A DNA stretch of 64,000 nt from JBMONI01 sp049324575 (GTDB lineage: Bacteria > Omnitrophota > Omnitrophia > Omnitrophales > Aquincolibacteriaceae), in contig JBMONI010000024.1 in the NCBI GenBank assembly GCA_049324575.1, positions 62,001 through 126,000 on the forward strand. The letters are read 5' to 3'. The translations under genes and the position numbers were made by a program. A model generated the notes under the pieces. It was not told the origin of the DNA. It ran no database searches and saw only the letters and a list, made by a program, of their open reading frames with translations. Positions 8,258-16,636 of this stretch are shown in pieces (within the stretch, counting starts at the first letter, position 1; every line of letters starts with the position of its first letter).

Positions 8258-9706
8258 TTAGAACTTCCAGACCAGGTCCATCTGGAACCGCCGGGTCTCT
8301 TCATCGCGAACCCCGGCCGTTCCCGTCGTCAGATTATTGACGAAGAAAGCCGCCGCATTGAGTGAGAGAAAATCCGTCAGCCCGTAGCCCGCCTTAAAAA
8401 CACTGCCGCGCTTATTCGAATGCCCGGTGCCAAAATCGCTGTCATTGAAAGCCCCGACCACGGAATTGGCCTCGATCCGTTTGTAGGCATAGCTGAGCTC
8501 CCAGTCGCCTTTCTTCTGGATACCGCCGACCTTCGTGCCGAGTGCCCAGGCCAGGCCTTCGTCATACTGTGTGTTCGCGGAATCCGCCGTCGTATTCACC
8601 GCCACGTCAAAATACGGCCGGAGAGGCACCCCCATCGGATAAAACGCCAACTCGTTGTAGGACTCGATCACGTTGAACCGGGAATCCAGGCTTCCGGTCA
8701 CGCCGTCGTAATTGGAGTTCCCGCGAGCCAGTGACGTTGTCCCGATAAGGTAATTGCCGTTCAAATGATAGTCGTTGTAGTTATAGAACGAGAAAGCGCT
8801 GAGAAAATCGATCGGCCGTTCCATGAAGGGCGTATAAGCGATGGCATTGACCCCGACCTGGAAGGCATACAGTTCCGCGTCAGCATCGTCCGAAGCCGCG
8901 GTATCCTCATCCAGCACGAACTGCCCCGCCAAACCGTACGCGTTGATATCGATCTCCTCTCCGTCCAGGACATTCAGATCGATCTTCTCGTAAACGCCTT
9001 CCGGCTTCACGTCACGGTCCCAGATCATGTCCGACGAACCTTTTTCGAAGGGATTATCGAATTTACCACCCGCGATCGTGACTTTTTCGATCGGGCCCAC
9101 CTGCATGAATTTCGGACTGTATTTCGCATAGGCCTTCTCGATCATGATGTCCTTGAAATTGAACAGATTGTCAAACGTCGCATTGGTAGAGGTCGGATCG
9201 ACGTTCGTCCCCGAAGAGGTCGCCCCGGAGGCCAGCGCGAAACCCACGTCCATCTCATCGCTCAGTTTCTTCTCAAATCCAAAACGAAGGCGGAAACGAA
9301 ACCGGTTCTGAGAATCGCTTTCCGCGGTCGTCCCGTTGGTATAGTCGAACGCTTCGTAGCGAAGGCGGAGATCCCCTTTGAACTTCAGGTCCTTCAGCCA
9401 TTTATTGGCGCCGCCAAGCGCATTCCCTAGACGTTCGTTGAATTCGTAATCCGACATGGGCGGAGTCGCCTCTCCGGAAGCCGGAGCCGCCATTTGAACA
9501 TTGCCGCCCTGGATCTGGCGAAGTTTATCGTCCTGCTTTGCGATTGTGGCATTTTGCTGTGCGATCGTCTTCTGCATGTCTGTGATCTGCTTCTGCAGAT
9601 CATTGATCATGCCGGCGATCTGGCCCTCATCCGCGCGGAGAAGACCTCCCCCCAACATACTGAGGAGCGTCAACGCGCCCACGAACATGATTGCATTCGG
9701 TTTCAT
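8258..9706 (-). CDS. Putative outer-membrane porin, first gene of the pst operon
   Basis: A 482-residue exported protein that appears to be an outer-membrane beta-barrel channel. The start at 9706 has GGAGGGAAA at good spacing. After a signal peptide (about 1-25, cut near LLRA) comes a short coiled coil with heptads (INDLQKQITDMQKTIAQQNA) and a low-complexity linker. From about residue 95 it runs as alternating beta-strands (LKFKGDLRLRYEAFDY and onward) to a terminal VWKF, the C-terminal aromatic expected for barrel assembly. It resembles the putative porin family often found next to pstS; specificity for phosphate is inferred from the operon and from the Pho-type motif 137 bases upstream. 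There is no sequence similarity strong enough to call it OprP or OprO. Confidence 0.85.
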   Translation of the reverse strand: MKPNAIMFVGALTLLSMLGGGLLRADEGQIAGMINDLQKQITDMQKTIAQQNATIAKQDDKLRQIQGGNVQMAAPASGEATPPMSDYEFNERLGNALGGANKWLKDLKFKGDLRLRYEAFDYTNGTTAESDSQNRFRFRLRFGFEKKLSDEMDVGFALASGATSSGTNVDPTSTNATFDNLFNFKDIMIEKAYAKYSPKFMQVGPIEKVTIAGGKFDNPFEKGSSDMIWDRDVKPEGVYEKIDLNVLDGEEIDINAYGLAGQFVLDEDTAASDDADAELYAFQVGVNAIAYTPFMERPIDFLSAFSFYNYNDYHLNGNYLIGTTSLARGNSNYDGVTGSLDSRFNVIESYNELAFYPMGVPLRPYFDVAVNTTADSANTQYDEGLAWALGTKVGGIQKKGDWELSYAYKRIEANSVVGAFNDSDFGTGHSNKRGSVFKAGYGLTDFLSLNAAAFFVNNLTTGTAGVRDEETRRFQMDLVWKF

Positions 9707-9843
9707 AAGATTTCCCTCCAATGAGATTGTCGCTTTGGTCATGGTTGCCCGCCTTCAAGAGACTTAAACGGCTTCTGCAAACGATCTTCGAATATCTTCG
9801 AAGACACGGTTAGCTTAGATCCCTCATGTCTGAGGAAAATGAA

Positions 9844-9865
9844 GGCCAAGTAAAATCTGTGTAAA
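9844..9865 (-). promoter_or_regulatory. Candidate PhoB box upstream of porin-pstSCAB-phoU
   Basis: On the minus strand this reads TTTACA, five bases, TTTACTTG, then GCC: two half-sites spaced 11 bases apart, the spacing of PhoB/PhoP direct repeats. The same 22-base layout occurs upstream of phoB at 12575. It lies 137 bases before the porin ATG. A convincing -10 box at the right distance is not obvious here. Confidence 0.65.
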
Positions 9866-9952
9866 GGAAAAGGCGAAACGAAGCTGTCCCGCGCCGCAGG
9901 AAGGAAGAATCAAAATATGCCCGCAGGAGAAAGCGTAGGGTCCTTTGAAGAG

Positions 9953-9970
9953 GCCAAGGCCTCCCTTGGC
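9953..9970 (-). terminator. Hairpin downstream of phoBR
   Basis: A 7-base-pair stem (GCCAAGG facing CCTTGGC) with a 4-base loop lies about 80 bases after the phoR stop. There is only a weak pyrimidine stretch after it, so it would be a poor intrinsic terminator. Confidence 0.35.
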
Positions 9971-10048
9971 ATGTTCAAGGCAAAATTGGGCTCACACGTC
10001 CGTTCGAGGACGTCGAGGCTGGCTTTCAAACGAGGGAGAGAAATTTGA

Positions 10049-11836
10049 TCAGGAAGCCGCAGGCAGGGTAAAGGAAAAAACGGAGCCTTGCCCCAACCGG
10101 CTCGAGCAATGGACCGCGCCGCTGTGGGCCTCAATGATATGCTTGACGATGGCAAGCCCAAGCCCGGTCCCGCCCAATTCCCGGGAACGGGCTTTGTCGG
10201 CACGGAAAAACCTTTCGAAGATCCTCGGGATCACCTTTTCCGGGATCCCGATCCCCGTATCCTCGATCTCAACACGAACGATCGCTCCATCCCGGCAGGC
10301 CGAGAAACGGATCAAGCCGCCCTCTTTGTTGAATTTGACCGCATTATCGACAAGATTGACGAGCACTTGCTGCAATCGGTCAGGATCGGCAGAAACAAAG
10401 ATCGCCGGTTCTGCGCCGATCGCATTATCGATCCGGATCTTTTTTCTCGCGAGAGATGGCGCCGAGGCTTCAAGGACTTTTCCGATCTCCGCCCGGAGAT
10501 CGAGCCGCTTACAGCTCAGCGGGACCTCCCCGGATTCGATCTTCGAAAGCTCCAGCAGATCGTCGATCAGCCGGGTCAAACGGTCCGTATCCTCCTGCAT
10601 CATCTGCAAGAAATGTTTTTCCTGCTCGCGCCCCGATGAAAGCTCCGTCAATAACGTCTCCAGGAACCCTCTAATCGAAGTCAGCGGCGTCCGAAGCTCA
10701 TGAGAAACGTTCGCCACAAAATCCCTGCGCAGGTTTTCGAGCCGCCGAACGTCCGTCACATCATGAAGAACGAGAATCCCACAAAGGGCCCCTTCCGTCT
10801 TGGAGATCCCGATCGCATTTCCGCGGAGGACCGACCGTTCCGGAAGCCCCAGTTCGATCTCTTGAGCCACGACGCCGCTCGACTGGACGGCCTCGCGCAT
10901 CATTTGATCGATCTTCGGATTGCGGGTGATCTCCATCAGGCTCCGCCCGATCATTTGATCGTGGGAGGTCCGGAACATCTTCGCCACCGCCGGATTGGCC
11001 ATCAGAACGCAGTTCGCCCGATCCACGGCCAGCACCCCTTCGATCATATGATCAAGCACCGCGCCTAATTTTGTTTTTTCGATCTCAAGTTCCTCAATCC
11101 TTTTCTGAAGAGCAGCGGCCATTCGGCGCATCGAGGTCGCAAGGACATTCAGTTCGTCGCTGTCCATAGCCGCCGCAGCCGAGGTCAGATCGCCGGCCCC
11201 GTAGCGGCGGGCCGCTTCGACCAGTTCTCCCACACGCCGGGTCAAACGCCCCCCCATCAAGATCCCGATCACCAGGATCACGGCAATACCCGCCGCCGCG
11301 CCAACCAGCATCGGCTTGCGGATCGCGTTGTAAAGCATATGAACGTGATGGAGCGGCACGGCAACCCGCATCACCCCCGCCAATCGCCCTTCATCCAGGA
11401 TGGGCCCCGCGACATAAAGCATTTCGCGGTTCAGAGTCATGCTAAAACGGACACTCGCACCGATCCTGCCCTGCAAAGCTTCACGCACTTCAGGACGGCT
11501 TGCATGATTCTCCATTTGGGTCAACGCTTCAAAGGTCTCTTCGGAATCCCCCAGGACCGTCCCTTCCGCGTCAATAAGAGTGAGCCGTAAGCCGACATCG
11601 CTCCCCAGCTCGTGGGTCAGTGCGAACACTTCCTCCGTTCTTTTTTCGGTCAAGAGTTTGCCTGGGATCGTATGCGCAAGGAGCCGCACTTCGGTCTTCA
11701 TGGAGTCCTGAAGCTGCGCAAGCATTTGCTGTTTGAGAGCCTTAAAGAGGAAAATGCCGGTAAGAATGTAGATCAAAATAAAAAGACTGAGATAAGCCGC
11801 AATAACACGCTTTCTAAATCCAAGCGCCAAGAACAT
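10049..11836 (-). CDS. phoR: Phosphate sensor histidine kinase PhoR-type
   Basis: A 595-residue inner-membrane kinase. Order: membrane helix (about 10-33), periplasmic sensor of about 130 residues, second helix (LVGAAAGIAVILVIGILM), HAMP linker, a PAS domain (from LGAVLDHMIEGVLAVDRAN), the phosphoacceptor helix with VSHELRTPLTSIRGF, and a full HATPase (N box NLVDNAVKFN, G boxes DTGIGIPEK and GGTGLGLAIVKHI). Unlike E. coli PhoR it has a real periplasmic domain, the arrangement seen in Gram-positive PhoR and many environmental bacteria. The ATG at 11836 lies 2 bases after the phoB stop; an upstream start at 11854 would overlap phoB. The pairing with phoB and the neighbouring pst operon supports a phosphate role. 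Confidence 0.93.
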   Translation of the reverse strand: MFLALGFRKRVIAAYLSLFILIYILTGIFLFKALKQQMLAQLQDSMKTEVRLLAHTIPGKLLTEKRTEEVFALTHELGSDVGLRLTLIDAEGTVLGDSEETFEALTQMENHASRPEVREALQGRIGASVRFSMTLNREMLYVAGPILDEGRLAGVMRVAVPLHHVHMLYNAIRKPMLVGAAAGIAVILVIGILMGGRLTRRVGELVEAARRYGAGDLTSAAAAMDSDELNVLATSMRRMAAALQKRIEELEIEKTKLGAVLDHMIEGVLAVDRANCVLMANPAVAKMFRTSHDQMIGRSLMEITRNPKIDQMMREAVQSSGVVAQEIELGLPERSVLRGNAIGISKTEGALCGILVLHDVTDVRRLENLRRDFVANVSHELRTPLTSIRGFLETLLTELSSGREQEKHFLQMMQEDTDRLTRLIDDLLELSKIESGEVPLSCKRLDLRAEIGKVLEASAPSLARKKIRIDNAIGAEPAIFVSADPDRLQQVLVNLVDNAVKFNKEGGLIRFSACRDGAIVRVEIEDTGIGIPEKVIPRIFERFFRADKARSRELGGTGLGLAIVKHIIEAHSGAVHCSSRLGQGSVFSFTLPAAS

Positions 11837-11838
11837 CC

Positions 11839-12534
11839 CTAAGCCCCCTCGCAATCGAAACGGTATCCCACATTTTTGATCGTAATGATCCGGTCGGCCT
11901 CAGTTTTGATCTTTTTGCGAAGTTGTCCGACATGCATATCGACGGTACGCGTTTCGATATTAAGCGATTCATCGTAACCCCACACATGCCCTAAAAGATA
12001 TTCGCGCGAAAGAGCGCGGCCTTCCGCTTCCATCAAACTCCTGAGGAGATCGTATTCTTTCGAAGTAAGCTCGATGGGCTTGCCTTTCAAAGAAGCTAGG
12101 TGTTTTCCCGTATCAAGCTCGAGAGTCCCCGCTTTGAAGATCCGATCCTTGGGTTTTTCCTTCGCACGGCGCAAGATCGCCTTGACCCTGGCCACAAGCT
12201 CACGCGGGCTAAAGGGTTTGGTGATGTAATCGTCGGCCCCCACTTCAAAACCCACGATCTTATCGACCTCTTCCCTTTTCGCCGTAAGCATGACGACCGG
12301 AATCGTTGCGGTCTTGTAATTTTGCTTAAGGATTTTGCAGATCTCAATCCCTTCGAGGCCGGGCAGCATCAAATCGAGAATAATAAGATCGGGAAGTTCG
12401 CGCCGGATCTTCTCAAGACCCTCGTCCCCCCGGATCGAAAAGAGGACGCGGAACCCTTCTTTTTCAAGATTGTATTTGACAAGCTCAACGATGTTTTTTT
12501 CGTCTTCGACGACGAGAATTGTCGGTTTGGCCAT
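11839..12534 (-). CDS. phoB: Phosphate response regulator PhoB
   Basis: A 231-residue OmpR-family regulator. The receiver (1-120) has the acidic pair in VEDEKN, the phosphoacceptor Asp in LPDLIILDLMLPG, Thr/Lys positions in VVMLTAKREE and KPFSPRELVARV. The C-terminal winged helix (about 135-230) includes LTSKEYDLLRSLM, the recognition region and VGYRF. Length and spacing are typical for PhoB. It is the first gene of phoB-phoR; the same Pho-type motif as upstream of the porin starts 40 bases before its ATG, so it probably activates its own operon. Family certain, name from context. Confidence 0.95.
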   Translation of the reverse strand: MAKPTILVVEDEKNIVELVKYNLEKEGFRVLFSIRGDEGLEKIRRELPDLIILDLMLPGLEGIEICKILKQNYKTATIPVVMLTAKREEVDKIVGFEVGADDYITKPFSPRELVARVKAILRRAKEKPKDRIFKAGTLELDTGKHLASLKGKPIELTSKEYDLLRSLMEAEGRALSREYLLGHVWGYDESLNIETRTVDMHVGQLRKKIKTEADRIITIKNVGYRFDCEGA

Positions 12535-12574
12535 AACCGTCCCTCCCGCCTAGAATCCATCTTTCCCGGGCGAG

Positions 12575-12596
12575 GGTCAAGTAAAGAACTTGTAAA
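12575..12596 (-). promoter_or_regulatory. Candidate PhoB box and promoter of phoBR
   Basis: The minus strand reads TTTACA, five bases, TTTACTTG, ACC, matching the motif upstream of the porin. Its end doubles as a -35 like sequence (TTGACC), followed by 17 bases and GATTCT as a possible -10, then the phoB ATG. This fits an activator site replacing or overlapping the -35 element and implies autoregulation. Confidence 0.65.
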
Positions 12597-12627
12597 AAAC
12601 GGCGTTCCCGTCAGGAAAAACGCGCGT

Positions 12628-13206
12628 TCAGAGCTCCCGCACCGTCACTTTTTTCATCTCGATCGTGCTGAGCGGCTTGTCCTGACGGTCTCGGGGCGCA
12701 TTGACGATCTTGGTCACGACATCCATCCCCGCGGTCACCTTTCCGAAAATCGAATGCCGGTTATCCAGCCAAGGCGTTGCGGCAACGGTAATGAAGAACT
12801 GACTTCCATTCGTGTTGGGACCCGCATTCGCCATCGAGAGAATGCCCGGCTGGTCATGCTTGAGGTCCGGTGAAAATTCATCCTCGAATTGATAGCCGGG
12901 GCCGCCCCGCCCGGTCCCGGTCGGATCGCCGGTCTGGACCATAAAGTCCGGGATCACGCGATGAAAAATGATCCCGTCATAAAAACCCTTCTTCGCAAGG
13001 TCCGTAAAATTCTTCACCGTGCGGGGCGCTTTGTCGTTGAAAAGTTCCGCTTCGATCGTTCCGAGGGTCGTTTCAATGCTCACTTTCACGATGGCAGGCT
13101 CCTTGGTTTGTGCCGGAGGCAGATCGGCCGAGGCCCCAGAAGCCCACGCCATGATCCCCCAAATACCAACGGCGGTTGATAAAAAAAAGAAACAGTTCCT
13201 ATTCAT
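12628..13206 (-). CDS. Exported cyclophilin-type peptidyl-prolyl isomerase
   Basis: A 192-residue peptidyl-prolyl cis-trans isomerase that speeds proline isomerisation during folding. The start at 13206 gives an N-terminal signal (MNRNCFFFLSTAVGIWGIMA, likely cut after ASA), so it should act in the periplasm. The cyclophilin fold begins at VKVSIETTLG. Active-site stretches are FHRVIPDFMVQTGDP (catalytic Arg), GSQFFITVA and the TPWLDNRHSIFGKV loop. The frame is open upstream but lacks a ribosome site there, whereas AAGGGA lies 9 bases before the chosen ATG. It starts 73 bases after the upstream ABC-F gene on the same strand. Confidence 0.94.
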   Translation of the reverse strand: MNRNCFFFLSTAVGIWGIMAWASGASADLPPAQTKEPAIVKVSIETTLGTIEAELFNDKAPRTVKNFTDLAKKGFYDGIIFHRVIPDFMVQTGDPTGTGRGGPGYQFEDEFSPDLKHDQPGILSMANAGPNTNGSQFFITVAATPWLDNRHSIFGKVTAGMDVVTKIVNAPRDRQDKPLSTIEMKKVTVREL

Positions 13207-13279
13207 CCATGCAATCCCTTTTGCGACGCGCATTCTACCACAGATCCCCACAAGCAAACCCGGACATTCGCCGCAGCGC

Positions 13280-15127
13280 TCATGCCTTCGGAGCAAGCTT
13301 GTCGATCGTCTCCTGCAAAGCGCACCATTCCTCTTCGGCCTCTTCCAGAGCGACCTGAAGCTCTTTCAGTTTCGCATTCCTCTCGCGCGAAAAGTGAAGC
13401 GGATTATGCGACATCGCCTCAAGCAGTTTATCCCGCTCGCGCGCATAATGATTCATCCGCTGTTCGATTTTTTCCATTTTTTTCTTGAGCTTGGAAAGTT
13501 CGGACCGCACCGCGCGCGCGGAAAGCGCTTCGCCGGAAGCGAGCGCATTCGAAACGGCCGTCCGTGTCTCGGTCGGCGCGGAAGCCTTCTCTTGATGGCG
13601 CGGGCCGGCTGGCTCCGCCTCCTTGGCATGCTCGGTTTCTCCCTGGGCGATCATCTCGAGATGATAGACATAATCCTCATAGATCCCCGGATAGCGGCGG
13701 ACCGCCCCGTTCTTGACCTCCAGGATCTGGGTCGCCACCAGATTCACAAAGGTCCGGTCGTGGCTGATGAAAAAAACGGTCCCTGAGAACCTTTTCAACG
13801 CATGCCCGAGCGCCTCTACGGTCTCGAAATCAAGATGGTTGGTCGGTTCATCAAGAAGCAGGACATGGCATTTGGAGAGCAGGAGGCCGGCAAGCACAAG
13901 ACGCGCCCGCTCGCCGCCGCTCAGGACCCGGACCTTCTTTTTCACATCATCGCCTTTAAAAAGAAAACAGCCGGCCATGGTAAGGATCTCCTGGCTTGTG
14001 ACCTCCGGCGCGCTCTCCCGCAGAAGATGGGCGTAAATATCGTCCTCGGCATGAAGTGACGAGAACACATGCTGGGCATAATAGGCGACCCGCAATCCGC
14101 TTCCCCAGCGGAAACCACCCTCCCGCGGCGCAAGATCCCCTGCGATCGTCCTGAGAAATGTCGTCTTCCCCTGCCCGTTATCCCCCAAGACTGCGACATG
14201 CTCCCCGCGGTCGATATCGAAAGCGATCCCCCGAGCCACCTCTTTTTCAGGATACCCGATCGTCAGATCATCACAGGAAAGCGCGAGCCCCGCTTTCCGC
14301 TCGACCTCCGGGATATAGATACGGACCGAGCTCACCTGATGCGCGATCTCGATCGTTTTTAACTTCGAGAGCTGCTTCATTTTCGACTGGGCACGGGAAG
14401 CCGTCGACGCCTTGGCTTTGAACCGGTCGATAAAGACCTGCAGTTGGTCGCGTTTTTTCTGAATGCCCCGGTTATAAGCCTGCTTCCGCGCGTTTTCTTC
14501 TTCCTTGAACTCGAAATACTCCTCGATATTGCCCGGATAGAGGATGAGCCTTCCCGCTTCAAGTTCGAGCGTATGATCGCAGGTCCGCTTCAGGAATTCA
14601 CGATCGTGCGAAACGATCAGGTACCCGCCGCCGAAATCGAGCAGGAAATTCTCCAGAAGGATCATCGTGCTTAAGTCCAGATAATTGCTCGGCTCGTCGA
14701 GCAAAAGAAAATTGGGACGCCCGATCAACATCGCCGCAAGTTTCACGCGGGTCTGGTAGCCTCCCGGAAGGCTCCGGACCAAAACGCCGAGCAGGTCCTG
14801 ATGGAGCTGGAAGCGAGCGCCGGTCATTCCGCATTCCCAAGGCTCCGCGCCCGTTTTTCGGACCAAATAGTCCAGGACCGTTTCGCCGTCGCCGAAATCG
14901 TCATGTTGTTCGAGGTAGCCCAGCTTGAGCTCGGAATTCCTGACGATCGCCCCCTCGTCAGAGGTCTCATGGCCGGTGATAATGCGGCAAAGCGTGGATT
15001 TGCCCGCCCCGTTACGGCCGATCATTCCGATCTTTTGATCGTCTGCAAAAGAGGCGCTCGCCCCGTCGAGGATCACCGCGGCCCCATAGGCTTTGTGGAT
15101 ATTGTTGATCTGAAGAAGAACGGCCAT
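13280..15127 (-). CDS. ABC-F family ATPase (Uup/YheS-like)
   Basis: A 615-residue soluble protein with two ABC ATPase domains and no membrane segment. ABC-F proteins bind the ribosomal E site to rescue or tune stalled ribosomes. Domain 1 has GRNGAGKSTL, a signature near SLPGGYQTRV, and LLLDEPSNYLDL; domain 2 has GDNGQGKTTFL, VLSGGERARLVLA and LLLDEPTNHLDF. The linker between them (about 240-310) is charged and helical, and a coiled-coil C-terminal tail (SELSKLKKKMEKIEQRMNHY and onward) resembles Uup/YheS. The ATG at 15127 is preferred since the protein begins MAVLLQINNIHKAYG; it has no clear ribosome site. A 26-base palindrome lies 28 bases upstream. The signature of domain 1 (PGGYQ) deviates from SGG. 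Confidence 0.93.
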   Translation of the reverse strand: MAVLLQINNIHKAYGAAVILDGASASFADDQKIGMIGRNGAGKSTLCRIITGHETSDEGAIVRNSELKLGYLEQHDDFGDGETVLDYLVRKTGAEPWECGMTGARFQLHQDLLGVLVRSLPGGYQTRVKLAAMLIGRPNFLLLDEPSNYLDLSTMILLENFLLDFGGGYLIVSHDREFLKRTCDHTLELEAGRLILYPGNIEEYFEFKEEENARKQAYNRGIQKKRDQLQVFIDRFKAKASTASRAQSKMKQLSKLKTIEIAHQVSSVRIYIPEVERKAGLALSCDDLTIGYPEKEVARGIAFDIDRGEHVAVLGDNGQGKTTFLRTIAGDLAPREGGFRWGSGLRVAYYAQHVFSSLHAEDDIYAHLLRESAPEVTSQEILTMAGCFLFKGDDVKKKVRVLSGGERARLVLAGLLLSKCHVLLLDEPTNHLDFETVEALGHALKRFSGTVFFISHDRTFVNLVATQILEVKNGAVRRYPGIYEDYVYHLEMIAQGETEHAKEAEPAGPRHQEKASAPTETRTAVSNALASGEALSARAVRSELSKLKKKMEKIEQRMNHYARERDKLLEAMSHNPLHFSRERNAKLKELQVALEEAEEEWCALQETIDKLAPKA

Positions 15128-15154
15128 AAAAAATATCGATCCCCTAACAAAACG

Positions 15155-15180
15155 GTAGGGCAGGTTTAAACCTGCCCTAC
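15155..15180. repeat. 26-base perfect palindrome (family copy 1)
   Basis: GTAGGGCAGGTTT followed by its exact reverse complement. A near match (AGGGCACGTTT plus complement) sits at 26588. Both lie in intergenic DNA 3' of minus-strand genes, so they may be dispersed palindromic repeats or act as stem-loops at transcript ends. Confidence 0.8.
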
Positions 15181-15197
15181 AGGCTTTTCCGACAGAA

Positions 15198-15250
15198 GTC
15201 ATCCTGAGCGAAGTCCCGCCCCAGGCAGGACGCGGTCGAAGGATCTCGCG
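15198..15250. repeat. Dispersed repeat of the GTCATCCTGAGCGAAG type
   Basis: The stretch begins GTCATCCTGAGCGAAGTC and ends GTCGAAGGATCTCGCG, with about 20 GC-rich bases inserted between. This sequence type recurs in intergenic DNA of many environmental bacteria and resembles a non-autonomous mobile repeat. Only this copy was noticed in the window. Confidence 0.6.
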
Positions 15251-15327
15251 AATGAAACCCTTCCATCCCGCCCTATAACAGCGGAGCTCCTCTCAGAGTA
15301 AGCGGGATTGGAACAATCCCATGTTCC

Positions 15328-16545
15328 TTATTTGAACAATACGAATTCCCGGACTTTGATGTTGTAAAGGACCCCGGCCATCGTAACGCCCGATTCGACC
15401 TTGCCGGCGTTCAGGATCTCGGCCGAATCGCATCCCTGGGCCTTCATGATCTCGCGCACACGCGCCATGACCTTGTCGCTCAGGTCCCCGCTCGTCAGCA
15501 CATCGTAGGCGGTCGCGAAACTCAATGTCTTTCCCTGCTTGAGCCCGATCCCTTCGGGCGTAACCAGGATCTCCGCCTGGGCAGGCCCCCCTTTGAAACT
15601 CTCGGCAATGATCTCGGCCTCGTGAAGGATCTTGTAGGCAGCAAGCCCGCCCTGGGCCCCGGCCGCGATCCGCAAGATCCCCTCCTTCCCGCGAACAGCC
15701 TTCAATTTCTCCAGGTAAAAACGGAAATAGGTCACTTCCCGCGGCGTGTAGTAAGGATGGTTCAGGATCCCGTCCACCGTAACCGGAGAGATCCCGATCG
15801 CCAGCAGCGCCTGCTTGTTCGCGGCAAAAATATCGCGGCGGTTCGCGCTGTCCACGAATTCGTCGGCCGCGGTATTGAGGCTTCCGGCGGTCAGCGTAAG
15901 CGAAACAAGCGCCGCGACCGGGATCAGGAGTTTCGCGACCATCACCGCGCCTTTGCCGCCCATTTGGGCCTTGGCCATTCCGTCCAGCTTGGTCTGAAGA
16001 TAGGGATTACGGGAATAGACGTCCACGCCCATTTTCTTGGCGAGATCGCGTTTGGTGGATCCGGTCATGCGCTCGCCAAAGGACATTTTCTCGCCTTCTT
16101 CTTTTTCTTCGAACATCCGCCCGATCCGGCTGCCGAGTTTTTTCGTGGCCGAGCCGATCCCCGCCGCCGACTCCTTTGGCCGGGTCACAAGATTCTTGAT
16201 ACCGGTCCCCGTGTCTTTGATCGATTCCACCGCTCCCTCGCCGAACCCGCCCTCCGCCTCTGAGTCCTTCAGCATCTCGAGCGCCTGGATCTCCTTGACG
16301 GCTTTGCGCAGATCGGCCAATCCTTCCTCCGTATATTCCCCGTGCGGCGCGGTGATCTGGAATCTGAGGAATCCCGGATTGCTGGCAGACGCTTTGACGG
16401 AGGTCACGGAATAGCGCTGAATGCCTTGCGGCAAAAAATTTTTCGGAAGATCGAGATCCTTCAGCGAAGCGTAATTGCCCCCGGTGGTCAGTACGAAGGC
16501 CAGGAAAAGAGCGATCCAAGAACAGGTTTTTTCATATTTTGCCAT
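15328..16545 (-). CDS. Unrecognised exported or membrane protein
   Basis: A 405-residue protein I do not recognise. It begins with a hydrophobic signal or anchor (about residues 10-26, SWIALFLAFVLTTGGNYAS). A second strongly hydrophobic segment lies near residues 200-222 (VAKLLIPVAALVSLTLTAG). Between them is a polar, Lys/Gly-rich helical region (VESIKDTGTGIKNLVTRPKE and a Glu/Lys block). The C-terminal third has two similar-looking helical hairpins and ends VLYNIKVREFVLFK. The ATG at 16545 has GGAGG at good spacing, so the gene is real. It stands alone between macB and the repeat-containing gap before the ABC-F gene. A helical envelope protein is the most that can be said. Confidence 0.75.
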   Translation of the reverse strand: MAKYEKTCSWIALFLAFVLTTGGNYASLKDLDLPKNFLPQGIQRYSVTSVKASASNPGFLRFQITAPHGEYTEEGLADLRKAVKEIQALEMLKDSEAEGGFGEGAVESIKDTGTGIKNLVTRPKESAAGIGSATKKLGSRIGRMFEEKEEGEKMSFGERMTGSTKRDLAKKMGVDVYSRNPYLQTKLDGMAKAQMGGKGAVMVAKLLIPVAALVSLTLTAGSLNTAADEFVDSANRRDIFAANKQALLAIGISPVTVDGILNHPYYTPREVTYFRFYLEKLKAVRGKEGILRIAAGAQGGLAAYKILHEAEIIAESFKGGPAQAEILVTPEGIGLKQGKTLSFATAYDVLTSGDLSDKVMARVREIMKAQGCDSAEILNAGKVESGVTMAGVLYNIKVREFVLFK

Positions 16546-16636
16546 AAGAGCCTCCGCCCGTTGGGAACAAGACCATTCTACTCCACCGAGGAATAACGAT
16601 TAAGCGATTTTTAGGCCCTTGAACCGGCGCCCCGGA

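Larger units (their letters stand above)
9707..10048. other. Intergenic region phoR-porin
   Basis: A 342-base gap between the phoR stop and the porin start. It holds a GC-rich hairpin (9953-9970), a second small stem near 9996-10012 (CGTCC facing GGACG), and the Pho-type motif at 9844-9865. No credible gene is present; reading frames crossing it are antisense shadows. Confidence 0.7.
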
